A stretch of 28,454 nucleotides of DNA from JBCBXA01 sp039816825 (GTDB taxonomy: Bacteria > Pseudomonadota > Alphaproteobacteria > Rhizobiales > Rhizobiaceae), in assembly GCA_039816825.1 (NCBI GenBank), contig JBCBXA010000033.1, forward strand, positions 1 through 28,454, read 5' to 3'. Made by a program: the position numbers and the translations under genes. Under the pieces are notes generated by a model. That model saw only the letters and a list, made by a program, of their open reading frames with translations, did no database searches and was not told where the DNA came from. Every line of letters starts with the position of its first letter. Positions within the stretch are counted from its first letter, which is position 1. This document shows, piece by piece, positions 6,681 to 14,283 of this stretch.

Positions 6681-7858
6681 TCACCAACAATCCCACTCAG
6701 GTAACTCATCATCTTCTTCTGCCATTGGTCCGGATGATAGTCTGCCGACTTGGCGAGGGCCTGTCTGGCCATCGCGTTGTAGAGCTCCTTATTGTCGTGA
6801 AGCTCGTTCAACTGCCCGGCCAATTCTGCCGCATCGTTCGACGCAAAGATGAAACCGGTCTCACCGTGATCAATGGACTCTGGAATGCCGCCCTGGTTTG
6901 AACCGATGACCGGGATCCCGTTGGCGTAGGCTTCGATAAGAACTCGTCCAAACACTTCCGAGCCCCGTGACGGCAGAACCAGAACGTCGATTGTCTTGAA
7001 AAACTGATTGGCATCGACCCAACCGGGCAAGTCCACCGAGCCGGGCGCGAATTTGCCCTTCAACTGGCTGCCATAGTCGCCGACCTGTTTGCCGGCGATC
7101 TTGAAGTGGATGTCACGCCCATCGGTCATGTGGGAGGCGGTGGCAAGAAGGTCAGGGGCTTTCAGTTCTGACAACTCGCCCAGAAAACCGACGCGGAGTT
7201 CGTCTCCTGGTTTTCTTTGTCTCGGCGTGGCGTCACTGACCGGAGGCACTGAACCCGGCAAGACGATTGGTTTTGCGTTGGGAAAGTAGCCCAACTCGCG
7301 ATGGGTGCCGACGATGAAGTCTGTTTCACCGATAAGGCCCTGCGGCAGACGGGAGAGATAGCGCTTGCCAAGGGAGGTGAGATAGCAGTCTCCACACTGG
7401 CCGCTGCATTGCTGACCGTGGCGCATCATGGACGACTTCCAACAAATCAGGAATGTGGAGCAGGCCTGGTGAACGCAGGGTACACCCGCCTTGTGTGCGG
7501 CGCGCCACGTGCCAACATTCACGTTCTCTGTTGAGAAGGTGTAGACCAAATCTGGCTTGGACTCAGCGATGATCTTGCTCATCGCCCGTTCGGCGCGGGG
7601 GTTGTAGTTCTCCAGACCGTGCCAGGCGAGTTTCTTGTATATCGGGTGCGGCTGTCGGTAGTCCCAGTAAAGATTGGGCGAGGCGATACGGCGGACGGGG
7701 ACACCCTCCACTTCATCTGTCTCGTCAGTGTCGGCGGCGTGAACAACCATAAGTTCGTTGCCCGCTGCCAGCAGGTTCTGGGCGTTGAGGAGAGCCGTGG
7801 TTGGACCGCCGCCCTTGAGATAAGGTGGCAGAGCCACACAGGGCATGAGAATGCGCAT
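6653..7858 (-). CDS. GT4 family glycosyltransferase with a cysteine cluster
   Basis: This 401-residue GT-B enzyme has GGGPTTALLNAQNL at the N-terminus. The C-terminal domain has VGFLGELSELKAPDLL, and its EX7E-like motif lies in SEVFGRVLIEAYANGIPVIGSNQGGIPE. Between the two domains are Cys133, Cys139, Cys151, Cys155 and Cys158, spaced like a small metal-binding knuckle. The start follows the WecG-type gene as TGATG (ATG at 7858); an in-frame GTG at 7861 is possible. The two minus-strand genes are therefore coupled and transcribed from the divergent region near 8668-8825. The donor sugar is unknown. The 3' end overlaps the opposing glycosyltransferase by 28 bases, leaving no room for a separate terminator. 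Confidence 0.85.
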   Translation of the reverse strand: MRILMPCVALPPYLKGGGPTTALLNAQNLLAAGNELMVVHAADTDETDEVEGVPVRRIASPNLYWDYRQPHPIYKKLAWHGLENYNPRAERAMSKIIAESKPDLVYTFSTENVNVGTWRAAHKAGVPCVHQACSTFLICWKSSMMRHGQQCSGQCGDCYLTSLGKRYLSRLPQGLIGETDFIVGTHRELGYFPNAKPIVLPGSVPPVSDATPRQRKPGDELRVGFLGELSELKAPDLLATASHMTDGRDIHFKIAGKQVGDYGSQLKGKFAPGSVDLPGWVDANQFFKTIDVLVLPSRGSEVFGRVLIEAYANGIPVIGSNQGGIPESIDHGETGFIFASNDAAELAGQLNELHDNKELYNAMARQALAKSADYHPDQWQKKMMSYLSGIVGDYRSDRTAA

Positions 7859-8667
7859 CACTGATCACCTCGACGCAAACGTAGTTTAGCGCAAACCCAA
7901 AGAAAGCGCCCGATCCCGACGGTGTAGCGATGCAGCAGCCGTTTCGGTTCACGCGACAGGCGGAACAGCCATTCTATCTTTGCGCGGCGCATCCACATCG
8001 GCGCCCGGGGCACGACCTGTGCCGTGAAGTCGAACAGGGCACCAATACCCATGGTTACCGGTACAGACAGCCGCTCTCTGTGCTCCATGATAAAGCGCTC
8101 CTGAGCCGGATTACCCATGGCCACGAGGAGCAGATCAGGCTGCGCGGCATTGACTGCATCCAGCACGTCCGACGTGAAATTGCGATCAAAATAGCCATCC
8201 TGATGGCCGCAGAACACGTGTTGGGGGAAGCGCTTTGCCCAGGTTTCACGGGCTTTCGAGACCACTTCGGGCTTTGCACCCAACATGTAGACTCGCAATG
8301 GTCGACTGGCGTGCTCGAAGAGGTAGGGCACAAAGTCCGTGCCGTTGAGGTTTTCCGCGAAGGGTTGTCCATCCAGAATGCGGGCTGCCAGGTCGGCTCC
8401 AATGCCATCATTGAGCAGCGTCATGGATGCAAGGGTTGCTCGGTACGCTTCGTCATCATGAGCCAGCAGAAGCGTGTTGGCATTGCAAAAGGCGATGTTC
8501 AGGTGCGCCGCCTTTTCCACATGGCGGCAGATGGTGTTCACCATGTCCTGAGATGTGCGTCGAAGGATCGGCAGGCCCATGAACATGACAGGTTGGTGAA
8601 GGTCGGCGGCGTTTGATTCCGGGCCATCTGTCTGGCTTCGGGTTGCAGCGTCTGCGAGATCGGTCAT
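7858..8667 (-). CDS. WecG/TagA/CpsF family glycosyltransferase
   Basis: This 269-residue protein has the WecG/TagA/CpsF family signatures. They are CNANTLLLAHDDE (61-73), LLNDGIGADLAARI with Asp87 at the position of the proposed catalytic base, NGTD at 108-111, and LLVAMGNPAQERFI near residue 189. Family members transfer a sugar such as ManNAc, ManNAcA or glucose to the first, polyprenyl-linked sugar. This enzyme may therefore add the second residue of the exopolysaccharide repeat. I chose ATG 8667 because AGGAG lies 6 bases upstream. A GTG at 8700 with AAAGG upstream would add 11 residues and cannot be excluded. The C-terminal basic, amphipathic stretch (RRAKIEWLFRLSREPKRLLHRY) suggests membrane association, as in TagA. 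Confidence 0.9.
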   Translation of the reverse strand: MTDLADAATRSQTDGPESNAADLHQPVMFMGLPILRRTSQDMVNTICRHVEKAAHLNIAFCNANTLLLAHDDEAYRATLASMTLLNDGIGADLAARILDGQPFAENLNGTDFVPYLFEHASRPLRVYMLGAKPEVVSKARETWAKRFPQHVFCGHQDGYFDRNFTSDVLDAVNAAQPDLLLVAMGNPAQERFIMEHRERLSVPVTMGIGALFDFTAQVVPRAPMWMRRAKIEWLFRLSREPKRLLHRYTVGIGRFLWVCAKLRLRRGDQ

Positions 8668-8671
8668 CGGG

Positions 8672-8694
8672 AGCTCCTGCGATTGCCAGGAGCT
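8672..8694 (-). promoter_or_regulatory. 8-bp hairpin covering the Shine-Dalgarno of the WecG-type gene
   Basis: On the minus-strand transcript AGCTCCTG (8694-8687) is followed by a 7-base loop and CAGGAGCT (8679-8672), a perfect 8-bp stem. The AGGAG Shine-Dalgarno used by ATG 8667 is entirely within the 3' arm. If translation starts at GTG 8700 instead, the repeat lies inside the coding region. Confidence 0.5.
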
Positions 8695-8744
8695 TCGCAC
8701 GCAAGCCTTTCGATACCGTTTCGCCGCATTGGCAAACCTGAGCC

Positions 8745-8761
8745 GTTAAGTGGCGATTAAC
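8745..8761. promoter_or_regulatory. inverted repeat in the divergent exopolysaccharide promoter region
   Basis: GTTAA (8745-8749) and TTAAC (8757-8761) form a dyad with a 7-base spacer, midway between the divergent WecG-type and Wzz genes. The position fits an operator for a dimeric regulator. No convincing -35/-10 pair could be assigned on either strand in the 158-base gap. Confidence 0.25.
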
Positions 8762-8801
8762 CATAAAACAGCATGGTGCCCGTAGGGCGCAGACACCGGA
8801 A

Positions 8802-8819
8802 CTCCGCCCAATTTCGGAG
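8802..8819 (+). promoter_or_regulatory. small hairpin overlapping the Shine-Dalgarno of the Wzz gene
   Basis: CTCCG (8802-8806) can pair with CGGAG (8815-8819) around an 8-base loop. The 3' arm contains the GGAG (8816-8819) that lies 6 bases before the likely start codon at 8826. The stem is only 5 bp, so chance occurrence is quite possible. Confidence 0.3.
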
Positions 8820-8825
8820 ATGCCG

Positions 8826-11150
8826 ATGGCCGCTGCGCCGCGCTACAAGCCATTAAGGGGTTTTGCTGGCAATTTGCCAGAAGCTGAACCCGGCAATGCG
8901 CTCCTGCAGCCCACCGAGAGGCGGCCGGATGAGACGCGGCAATCCCTTGATGAAGTGGCCCACAACCTCGTTCAGCAGGATGAGCTGGCGAGGTCGGCAT
9001 GGGCGCAAAGAGCCGAGGAGTATGACACCCGCGCGCTCCTCGCTGATCTCGTTGCAGAACGTCAGGCATTCCGCCGCCAGGCTTCAGAGCAGGCGCAGCA
9101 GGTAAGGCCCAACGCGCCGATCGCCAATGATCCAAGTCCAATGCCGGAGCTCTCGGAAACGCATCTGGACCATGGTGGTGGTTTGAGCATCTGGCATCTG
9201 CCACACCTGGTTTTGCGCAATCTGTGGTTGGTTGTGGTTTGCACCCTGCTTCTTGGGCTCGGAGCGCTGGCGTTTCTGGCGACGCAGGAGCGGGACTATC
9301 ACGCGATTGCACAACTCTCCCTTGATCCGGGCGAGTTCACCCTTTCGAGTAACGACACCCAAACTCAAGGCGGCGATTCCATCGAGAATGCCCGTGTGGA
9401 CTCCGAGGTTTATACAATCCTGTCCAGCCGCGTCTTGCGTCAGGTTGTGCTGGATCTCGACCTTGTGGATGATCCGGCCCTCGAGGCACCGACGTCGAGC
9501 TTGCGCTATCTGTTCGGCGATGAGACCGAAGAGCAGCGTCAGGAGCGCCGGGTTCTGGAAACCATCCAGGCGCTGGACTCCCGGACCGATGTTGCAAGGC
9601 TCGACCCATCCTTCATTTTCGAGATCGCCGCCAAGCACCCGGAGCCGGACCGCGCCCGGGACATCGCCAATTCGATTGCATCCAACTTCCTGCAGCTTCG
9701 CAATCAAGACCGTCGTCAGAATGAAGAGAGCACCGCGTCAGCGCTGTCCGAACGCGCCGCCGATCTGTTGGCCGACCTTCGTCGCAAGGAGCAGGCAGTC
9801 CAGGATTGGAAGATCGACAATTCCATTGTCACCACCGGTGAAAGCGGTCTCATTGCGGACCAGCGGGCGGAACAGCTCAACGCTCAGATCGTTGCCGCAC
9901 GAGTTGCTCTTGCCCAGGCTGAGGGCCGGTTTGAGCAGGTGAATTCCCTGTCGGACAATGCGGCACTCACGGGCAGTCTGCCGGAGTTTATCATCTCCCC
10001 TGCCATCACGACCCTGCGGACGCAGTTGGACAATCTGGACGCAGAGGATGCCCGGCTCAGCGTCTCGCTTGGACCGCGTCACCCGCGTCGCCAAATTCTG
10101 GATCAGCAGCGCAGCCGCGTGCGCCAACAGCTGGCCGATGCGGTCCAGCGCCAGCGTAATTCCATCGTTCAGGCCTTTGACAGGGCCAAGGCACAGGTGG
10201 ATGCGCTGGAGCGCGAAGCCGCACGCCAACAGGCCGAAAACGCGTCGTCTGGTCCAGCGCGTATCGAACTTGAGCAGTTGCAGCGTGAAGCGGCCATTGC
10301 GCGCCAGCTCTACCAAGACGTTCAGAACTCTGCCCGGCAACTGCGTGAGCAGGCCGGTGTGAACCTGTCGAAAGCAAAGCTGGTATCTGCCGCCGACACG
10401 CCACTCTACCCCATAGGGCCATCGCGCCTCATGGTGCTGGCGGCCGCTCTCATGTTCGGCGCGCTTTTGGGATCAGCACTGGCAGTTGCCCTCGACCTTT
10501 TGCGCGGTGTGCTTCTGACCCGGGGCCAGATCATTCAAAAGACCCAACTTCCCATCGTTGGCTCCCTTGCTTCCCGCGCCTATTTTGGCGCTCCCTGGTG
10601 GCAGTCGATTTTCCACCGTTTCGGCTTCCTGCGGGCCCGGTCGATTGAGGGCCGTCGTAAGTTAGTGCTTCAGGGACTGGGCAACCGACTGCGCAATCTC
10701 GGCGATGGCCACGCGACATCCGTCGCATTTGTTTCGTCCGGCGCGGGCAGGACGAACAAAATTGCCAGTGACCTCGTGGCAACACTGGATGCGGCCCATG
10801 CGGGCGTTGTGTTTGCGAAGTACAATCGGAAATCCGCGCCCCACCAGACGCTTGTTTCGGGACGCAACTCCACCGATCTGATGGCGCTTTTGGCCGCTGA
10901 TGCCCATGCGGGCCGATGTGAGCTGGTGACCAATACGGGGCCGCATAGAAAGCCGGAGCTGGTTGTGGTCGAATGCCCCGACGCCCTCCGTGACCCCCGC
11001 CTTGCTGATTTGATGAACGCTGTGGATCGTGCCGTGATCACCGCAGAAGTTGGCCGCACGTCCTCTTATCAATTGACCAGTCTTGCTGAGGCTCTTGCGC
11101 CTTGGCGATCCCGCCTGGCGGGTGTCGTCACGCAGGGCATACCGCTTTAG
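8826..11150 (+). CDS. Wzz/GumC-type polysaccharide co-polymerase with degenerate BY-kinase-like domain
   Basis: This 774-residue inner-membrane protein has an unusual N-terminal cytoplasmic extension of about 120 residues. TM1 (about 132-152), a Wzz domain starting near 157, and a long periplasmic coiled coil rich in Arg, Gln, Ala and Glu (about 290-510) follow. TM2 lies at about 534-556. The C-terminal 200 residues have the outline of a bacterial tyrosine kinase (Wzc/CpsD), but the P-loop position reads SSGAGRTNKIAS (637-648), without GK[ST]. The Walker B position reads LVVVECPD (Glu716). No tyrosine-rich tail is present. Co-polymerases control chain length or export. I chose ATG 8826 over 8820 because GGAG would touch the latter. 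It is followed after 9 bases by the Wzy-like gene. Confidence 0.85.
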   Translation: MAAAPRYKPLRGFAGNLPEAEPGNALLQPTERRPDETRQSLDEVAHNLVQQDELARSAWAQRAEEYDTRALLADLVAERQAFRRQASEQAQQVRPNAPIANDPSPMPELSETHLDHGGGLSIWHLPHLVLRNLWLVVVCTLLLGLGALAFLATQERDYHAIAQLSLDPGEFTLSSNDTQTQGGDSIENARVDSEVYTILSSRVLRQVVLDLDLVDDPALEAPTSSLRYLFGDETEEQRQERRVLETIQALDSRTDVARLDPSFIFEIAAKHPEPDRARDIANSIASNFLQLRNQDRRQNEESTASALSERAADLLADLRRKEQAVQDWKIDNSIVTTGESGLIADQRAEQLNAQIVAARVALAQAEGRFEQVNSLSDNAALTGSLPEFIISPAITTLRTQLDNLDAEDARLSVSLGPRHPRRQILDQQRSRVRQQLADAVQRQRNSIVQAFDRAKAQVDALEREAARQQAENASSGPARIELEQLQREAAIARQLYQDVQNSARQLREQAGVNLSKAKLVSAADTPLYPIGPSRLMVLAAALMFGALLGSALAVALDLLRGVLLTRGQIIQKTQLPIVGSLASRAYFGAPWWQSIFHRFGFLRARSIEGRRKLVLQGLGNRLRNLGDGHATSVAFVSSGAGRTNKIASDLVATLDAAHAGVVFAKYNRKSAPHQTLVSGRNSTDLMALLAADAHAGRCELVTNTGPHRKPELVVVECPDALRDPRLADLMNAVDRAVITAEVGRTSSYQLTSLAEALAPWRSRLAGVVTQGIPL

Positions 11151-11159
11151 AGCCCCCGC

Positions 11160-12551
11160 ATGCAGACCGCATCGGCCAACATTGGTGGTCCTGCTTTCGA
11201 TACCAGCTTGGTGGGCGCGGTACCGACCTCAACGCACACACCACGACCGTCGGTCAGTGGAGACGAATTAGACACGGTGCCGTCCTGGCGGGCGACGGGC
11301 ACCATGGCTGTGATCACTGGCACCCTGACCTTCAACACCCTGCTTGCATCCATGACTGCTCTTGGGCTGCCGGTGAACGCCGGAATGGTCATTTTGTGCG
11401 AGATGATACTGCTCTCGGCTGCCCTCGGGCTTGGGCTCAACGCGCGCCTGGCGCTGCCGGTCATCGTGGCAGTCTTTGTCTCCTACATGTTCTTTCTCAT
11501 GATGCTGCGGCCCGGCATCGACCTGAAGGCGGTGAGGGACATTCTGGTGCCGATCGCATTCTATTTTGTCGGCAGAAACCTGCGCGACATCGCCATCATG
11601 GATCGATTTGTCATCGGCGTGGGCGCTTTCATCGTCTGCTTCGGCTTCTTCGAATGGGCCGCAGTGGATCTCTACGTTCAGTATGTTGGGCCGCTGGAAT
11701 ATTACATCGCACGTGGAACCGTGGAGGCCGGCGATGTCTCGGACTATGTCCGCGAGACGGGGCTGTTCGCCTCGGGCACGCGCTATGGAGATCGGAACCT
11801 CTTCCCAGGTCTGGTGGGTGACCACAGGGTCTCGTCGGTCTTTCTGGAGCCCGTATCCATGGGCAATTTTGGTGCCATCCTATTCATGTGGGGTGCCTTC
11901 CGATCGGGTATGAAGAACCGCTGGATGGTTTTCGCGCTGGCGGCCTTATGCATCATCGGGTCGGATGCACGCTTTGGTTTGATGGCCAGCGTGGCCGTCG
12001 GAGCTGCGCTCCTGATCGCCCGCTTCACGCCGCGCATCGCACTCTTCGTTCTGCCCTTTGCCATTCTGGCTGGCTTGTTCGCCTATGGGCAGACCAGCAT
12101 CGCCATTCTGTGGGATGACAATTTCTCAGGGCGCATCCTGTGGGCTGCGCAAATCATCGACTCGCTCAGCTGGAAGCACGTTCTGGGCATTTCTTACATT
12201 GAGCTGTTCGTAGCAGACTCCGGCTACGCCTATGTGCTTACCCAGATCGGCATCGTCGGCATGGTCTTCGTTTGGGCGCTGTTTGTCTACACGAAGGGCC
12301 CCAATCTAGACGCCTGGCGGTTCCGGTTCGCCTTCGGTGTTTATCTATGCCTGAACCTTTTGGTGTCGAACTCGGCCTTTTCCATCAAGACCGGTGCGAT
12401 CTTGTGGGCGATGTTGGGCGTCGCAGATTGCGCCCAACGCGTTCGGTCCAGCTATCGGCGCAGGGACTCGAAGCCCAGATCCATGGGCAGTCCGGTTGCT
12501 TTTGACGATGGCTTGGTCGTCGAACCGGCGCTGGCTTCGCAGCGCATATAG
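11160..12551 (+). CDS. Wzy/O-antigen ligase-like polytopic membrane protein
   Basis: This 463-residue protein has about ten hydrophobic segments between residues 40 and 420. The large loop includes GDHRVSSVFLEPVSMGNFGA, which fits the Arg-containing motif typical of Wzy polymerases and WaaL ligases (RxxxxFxxPxxxG). It is probably the polymerase joining lipid-linked repeat units in the periplasm, coupled to the Wzz protein encoded just before it. A ligase role is the main alternative. The start at ATG 11160 has only a weak ribosome site, so translation may depend on coupling to wzz. Its hydrophilic C-terminus (RRRDSKPRSMGSPVAFDD onwards) is encoded in the 100 bases that also encode the end of the opposing GH5 gene. 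Confidence 0.75.
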   Translation: MQTASANIGGPAFDTSLVGAVPTSTHTPRPSVSGDELDTVPSWRATGTMAVITGTLTFNTLLASMTALGLPVNAGMVILCEMILLSAALGLGLNARLALPVIVAVFVSYMFFLMMLRPGIDLKAVRDILVPIAFYFVGRNLRDIAIMDRFVIGVGAFIVCFGFFEWAAVDLYVQYVGPLEYYIARGTVEAGDVSDYVRETGLFASGTRYGDRNLFPGLVGDHRVSSVFLEPVSMGNFGAILFMWGAFRSGMKNRWMVFALAALCIIGSDARFGLMASVAVGAALLIARFTPRIALFVLPFAILAGLFAYGQTSIAILWDDNFSGRILWAAQIIDSLSWKHVLGISYIELFVADSGYAYVLTQIGIVGMVFVWALFVYTKGPNLDAWRFRFAFGVYLCLNLLVSNSAFSIKTGAILWAMLGVADCAQRVRSSYRRRDSKPRSMGSPVAFDDGLVVEPALASQRI

Positions 12552-13564
12552 GGTTTCAACGCGAGCATCTGTTCCTGCTCACGACCGTCAGAATAGGGCT
12601 GGAGGCTTAGCGGGTCATTTTCCGGCCACCAGTCGCCAGCGGCCCATGCTGTCCATCCAATCCAGCGCTCCGGCTGTCCATTCAGGTAGGACGCCATGGA
12701 TACCAGTCCGCTGAGGCATTTGGGTGTTTTGGCTGCGCCGAACTCCCCGAGGAAGGCACGCTTGTCGTAACGATCCAGCCAGCGTGTCATGCGCTGTAGC
12801 GCTTGAAGAGCGTCTTTTGACCGGGGGCAACGGAGATTTCGACCCGAGAAATCCTCGTCCAGATATTGGTGGACGTCGTAGGCGAAATTGTCAGCCGGGT
12901 CGACGACACCACGCATGATGCGCCCATTGTTGCCGCCGGGCCAATCGCTCTGCCACGAGTGCGCACCGGTGTAGTGGATGCCCGGTACCAGAATAAGCTG
13001 GCGACTGCCCGCCTGCCGGATTGCAGCGATGGCGGCATTGGCGGCGCGCAGCCATTGGCGCGCCTCCATGTCATAGGGCTCATTGGTTAGGGACAGGATC
13101 GTGCGGTCATCGCCGCCAAACTCTTCCGTGAGCCTACGCCAGAAATCGGCAAACGCTGCGTTGGGAACCGCTGAACTGCCGACGACCTGGCCCTTGTATC
13201 GGGCGTAGTCGTGTGGATCGAGAAGCAGCACCATGCCCTCGGCGTGGATGGCGTTGACGGTTTCCTTCAGACGCGAAAGCTCTTCACGGTCCAGCGGTGC
13301 ATAGAGTTCGCGTTGAAGGCGTGGCCAGGCAAAGGGCAGGCGGATGATACCCGCCCCCAAATCTGCAAAATGCTTGATCGTTTCTTTGCTGGGGTAGGTG
13401 TAGTCGGTCCCAAAGGTGCCCGGCAAAGCTTCGCCAAACTCCGCTCCGGCAAGATTGACGCCGCGCAGAGGGGCGCATGTCTGCGCATGTGTTGGCGTCG
13501 TCAGCAACGCGACCGACAAGCTGATCGAAACGAATAGGCTTGCCTTTGCGCCTATTCGAACCAT
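12452..13564 (-). CDS. secreted glycoside hydrolase family 5 (cellulase-like)
   Basis: This 370-residue protein has a signal peptide of about 27 residues (ending PTHA) and a GH5 catalytic barrel. RGVNLAGAEFG (34-44) opens the barrel and GIIRLPFAW follows at 72-80. The acid/base Glu162 is in LTNEPYD, HQYLDEDFSG is at 232-241, and the nucleophile Glu274 is in FLGEFGA. The last roughly 25 residues are low-complexity and lie outside the fold. GH5 enzymes cut beta-1,4-glucans and related beta-linked glycans. Sited in an exopolysaccharide locus, it may trim or release the polymer made here. Its start overlaps the nitroreductase end by 13 bases and no good Shine-Dalgarno is present, so translation is probably coupled. 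Its 3' end overlaps the Wzy-like gene by 100 bases. Confidence 0.85.
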   Translation of the reverse strand: MVRIGAKASLFVSISLSVALLTTPTHAQTCAPLRGVNLAGAEFGEALPGTFGTDYTYPSKETIKHFADLGAGIIRLPFAWPRLQRELYAPLDREELSRLKETVNAIHAEGMVLLLDPHDYARYKGQVVGSSAVPNAAFADFWRRLTEEFGGDDRTILSLTNEPYDMEARQWLRAANAAIAAIRQAGSRQLILVPGIHYTGAHSWQSDWPGGNNGRIMRGVVDPADNFAYDVHQYLDEDFSGRNLRCPRSKDALQALQRMTRWLDRYDKRAFLGEFGAAKTPKCLSGLVSMASYLNGQPERWIGWTAWAAGDWWPENDPLSLQPYSDGREQEQMLALKPYMRCEASAGSTTKPSSKATGLPMDLGFESLRR

Positions 13565-14211
13565 TGGGACCAGTCGTCGGCCGAAGACCGTTTGTCCGAA
13601 AGGCCGCCGACGCCCTCATCCCAACCCGCATCGGTTTCGGAAGGGAAGAAGAACAGCGCGCCGATGATCACCTCTCCCGCCGGCCGCTTGAAGTAGTTGG
13701 CACCCCAGTCCTTGCGCAGGTCGCCGCCGCTCGACCAGTAGGTGCGGTAGCCATCGCTCTCGGCTGCCAGCAGCAGTGACTGGCAGAAGGCACCTGATGC
13801 GGCGATGATCTCCATATTGTCGAAGGTCGCTTCGTAATCTTCCTTCGGCCCCAACTCTTTTTCCGAAGGGTTGGGCAGCAAGGAGACAAGGGCAATACCC
13901 TCAGCGCCGAGAATCATGTCCCCCAATTTGCCGGGATCGATTTCATCGGCTTTCATCTGCTCAACCGCAGCACCACAAGCTGCTTTGTCGAGCTTTGTGA
14001 CCCGCCAGGGCTCGCGGGCACGTACATCCCGGTTTGCATCATGGTCGGGGTGGGACGGTTTGTGGAAGGGCGCATTGCCGGCGGCAGCGATCCACTTGTC
14101 CATCTGCTCGCGGGACAGGCCGCTGCTCTCACTCTGCTGGGGGGCGAAAACCTTCACCGTCTTGCGCGAGGTCAGCGCCTCAAGGACGGGATTGTCGGGG
14201 GTGTTTTGCAT
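13552..14211 (-). CDS. nitroreductase family protein
   Basis: This 219-residue protein fits the FMN-dependent nitroreductase fold. It has VLEALTSRKTVKVF near the N-terminus for phosphate binding and AAGNAPFHKPSHPD with REPWRV in place of the more usual APS-x-x-NxQPWRF. FDNMEIIAASGAFCQSLLLAAESDGYRTYWSSGG supplies the dimer and flavin region, and EVIIGALFFF the final strand. Such enzymes reduce nitroaromatics, quinones or other electrophiles with NAD(P)H; the true substrate is unknown. The open frame extends further upstream, but ATG 14211 matches the family's N-terminus, and AGGAA lies about 10 bases before it. The stop lies inside the GH5 start region, although no functional link to polysaccharide metabolism is obvious. 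Confidence 0.8.
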   Translation of the reverse strand: MQNTPDNPVLEALTSRKTVKVFAPQQSESSGLSREQMDKWIAAAGNAPFHKPSHPDHDANRDVRAREPWRVTKLDKAACGAAVEQMKADEIDPGKLGDMILGAEGIALVSLLPNPSEKELGPKEDYEATFDNMEIIAASGAFCQSLLLAAESDGYRTYWSSGGDLRKDWGANYFKRPAGEVIIGALFFFPSETDAGWDEGVGGLSDKRSSADDWSQWFE

Positions 14212-14283
14212 GGAAGTTGTGTTCCTGAACGTTGCGCGACATACAAGCCACGTAAATGTTATCGACCCAAGGGCATCGGCACC

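Noticed and set aside
4372..13564. Complete capsule or O-antigen island acquired by transfer
   Set aside because: Base composition and codon use look like the flanks, there are no mobile elements or direct repeats at the borders, and priming, flippase and export genes are absent, so neither completeness nor recent transfer can be supported.
14041..14283. Upstream extension of the terC frame
   Set aside because: The extra 81 residues lie antisense to the start of the nitroreductase gene and do not resemble TerC; ATG 14284 matches the family N-terminus.
14212..14283. Possible yybP-ykoY manganese riboswitch before terC
   Set aside because: Such riboswitches are common before terC homologues, but only 72 bases are available between the divergent starts and no matching paired structure is visible.
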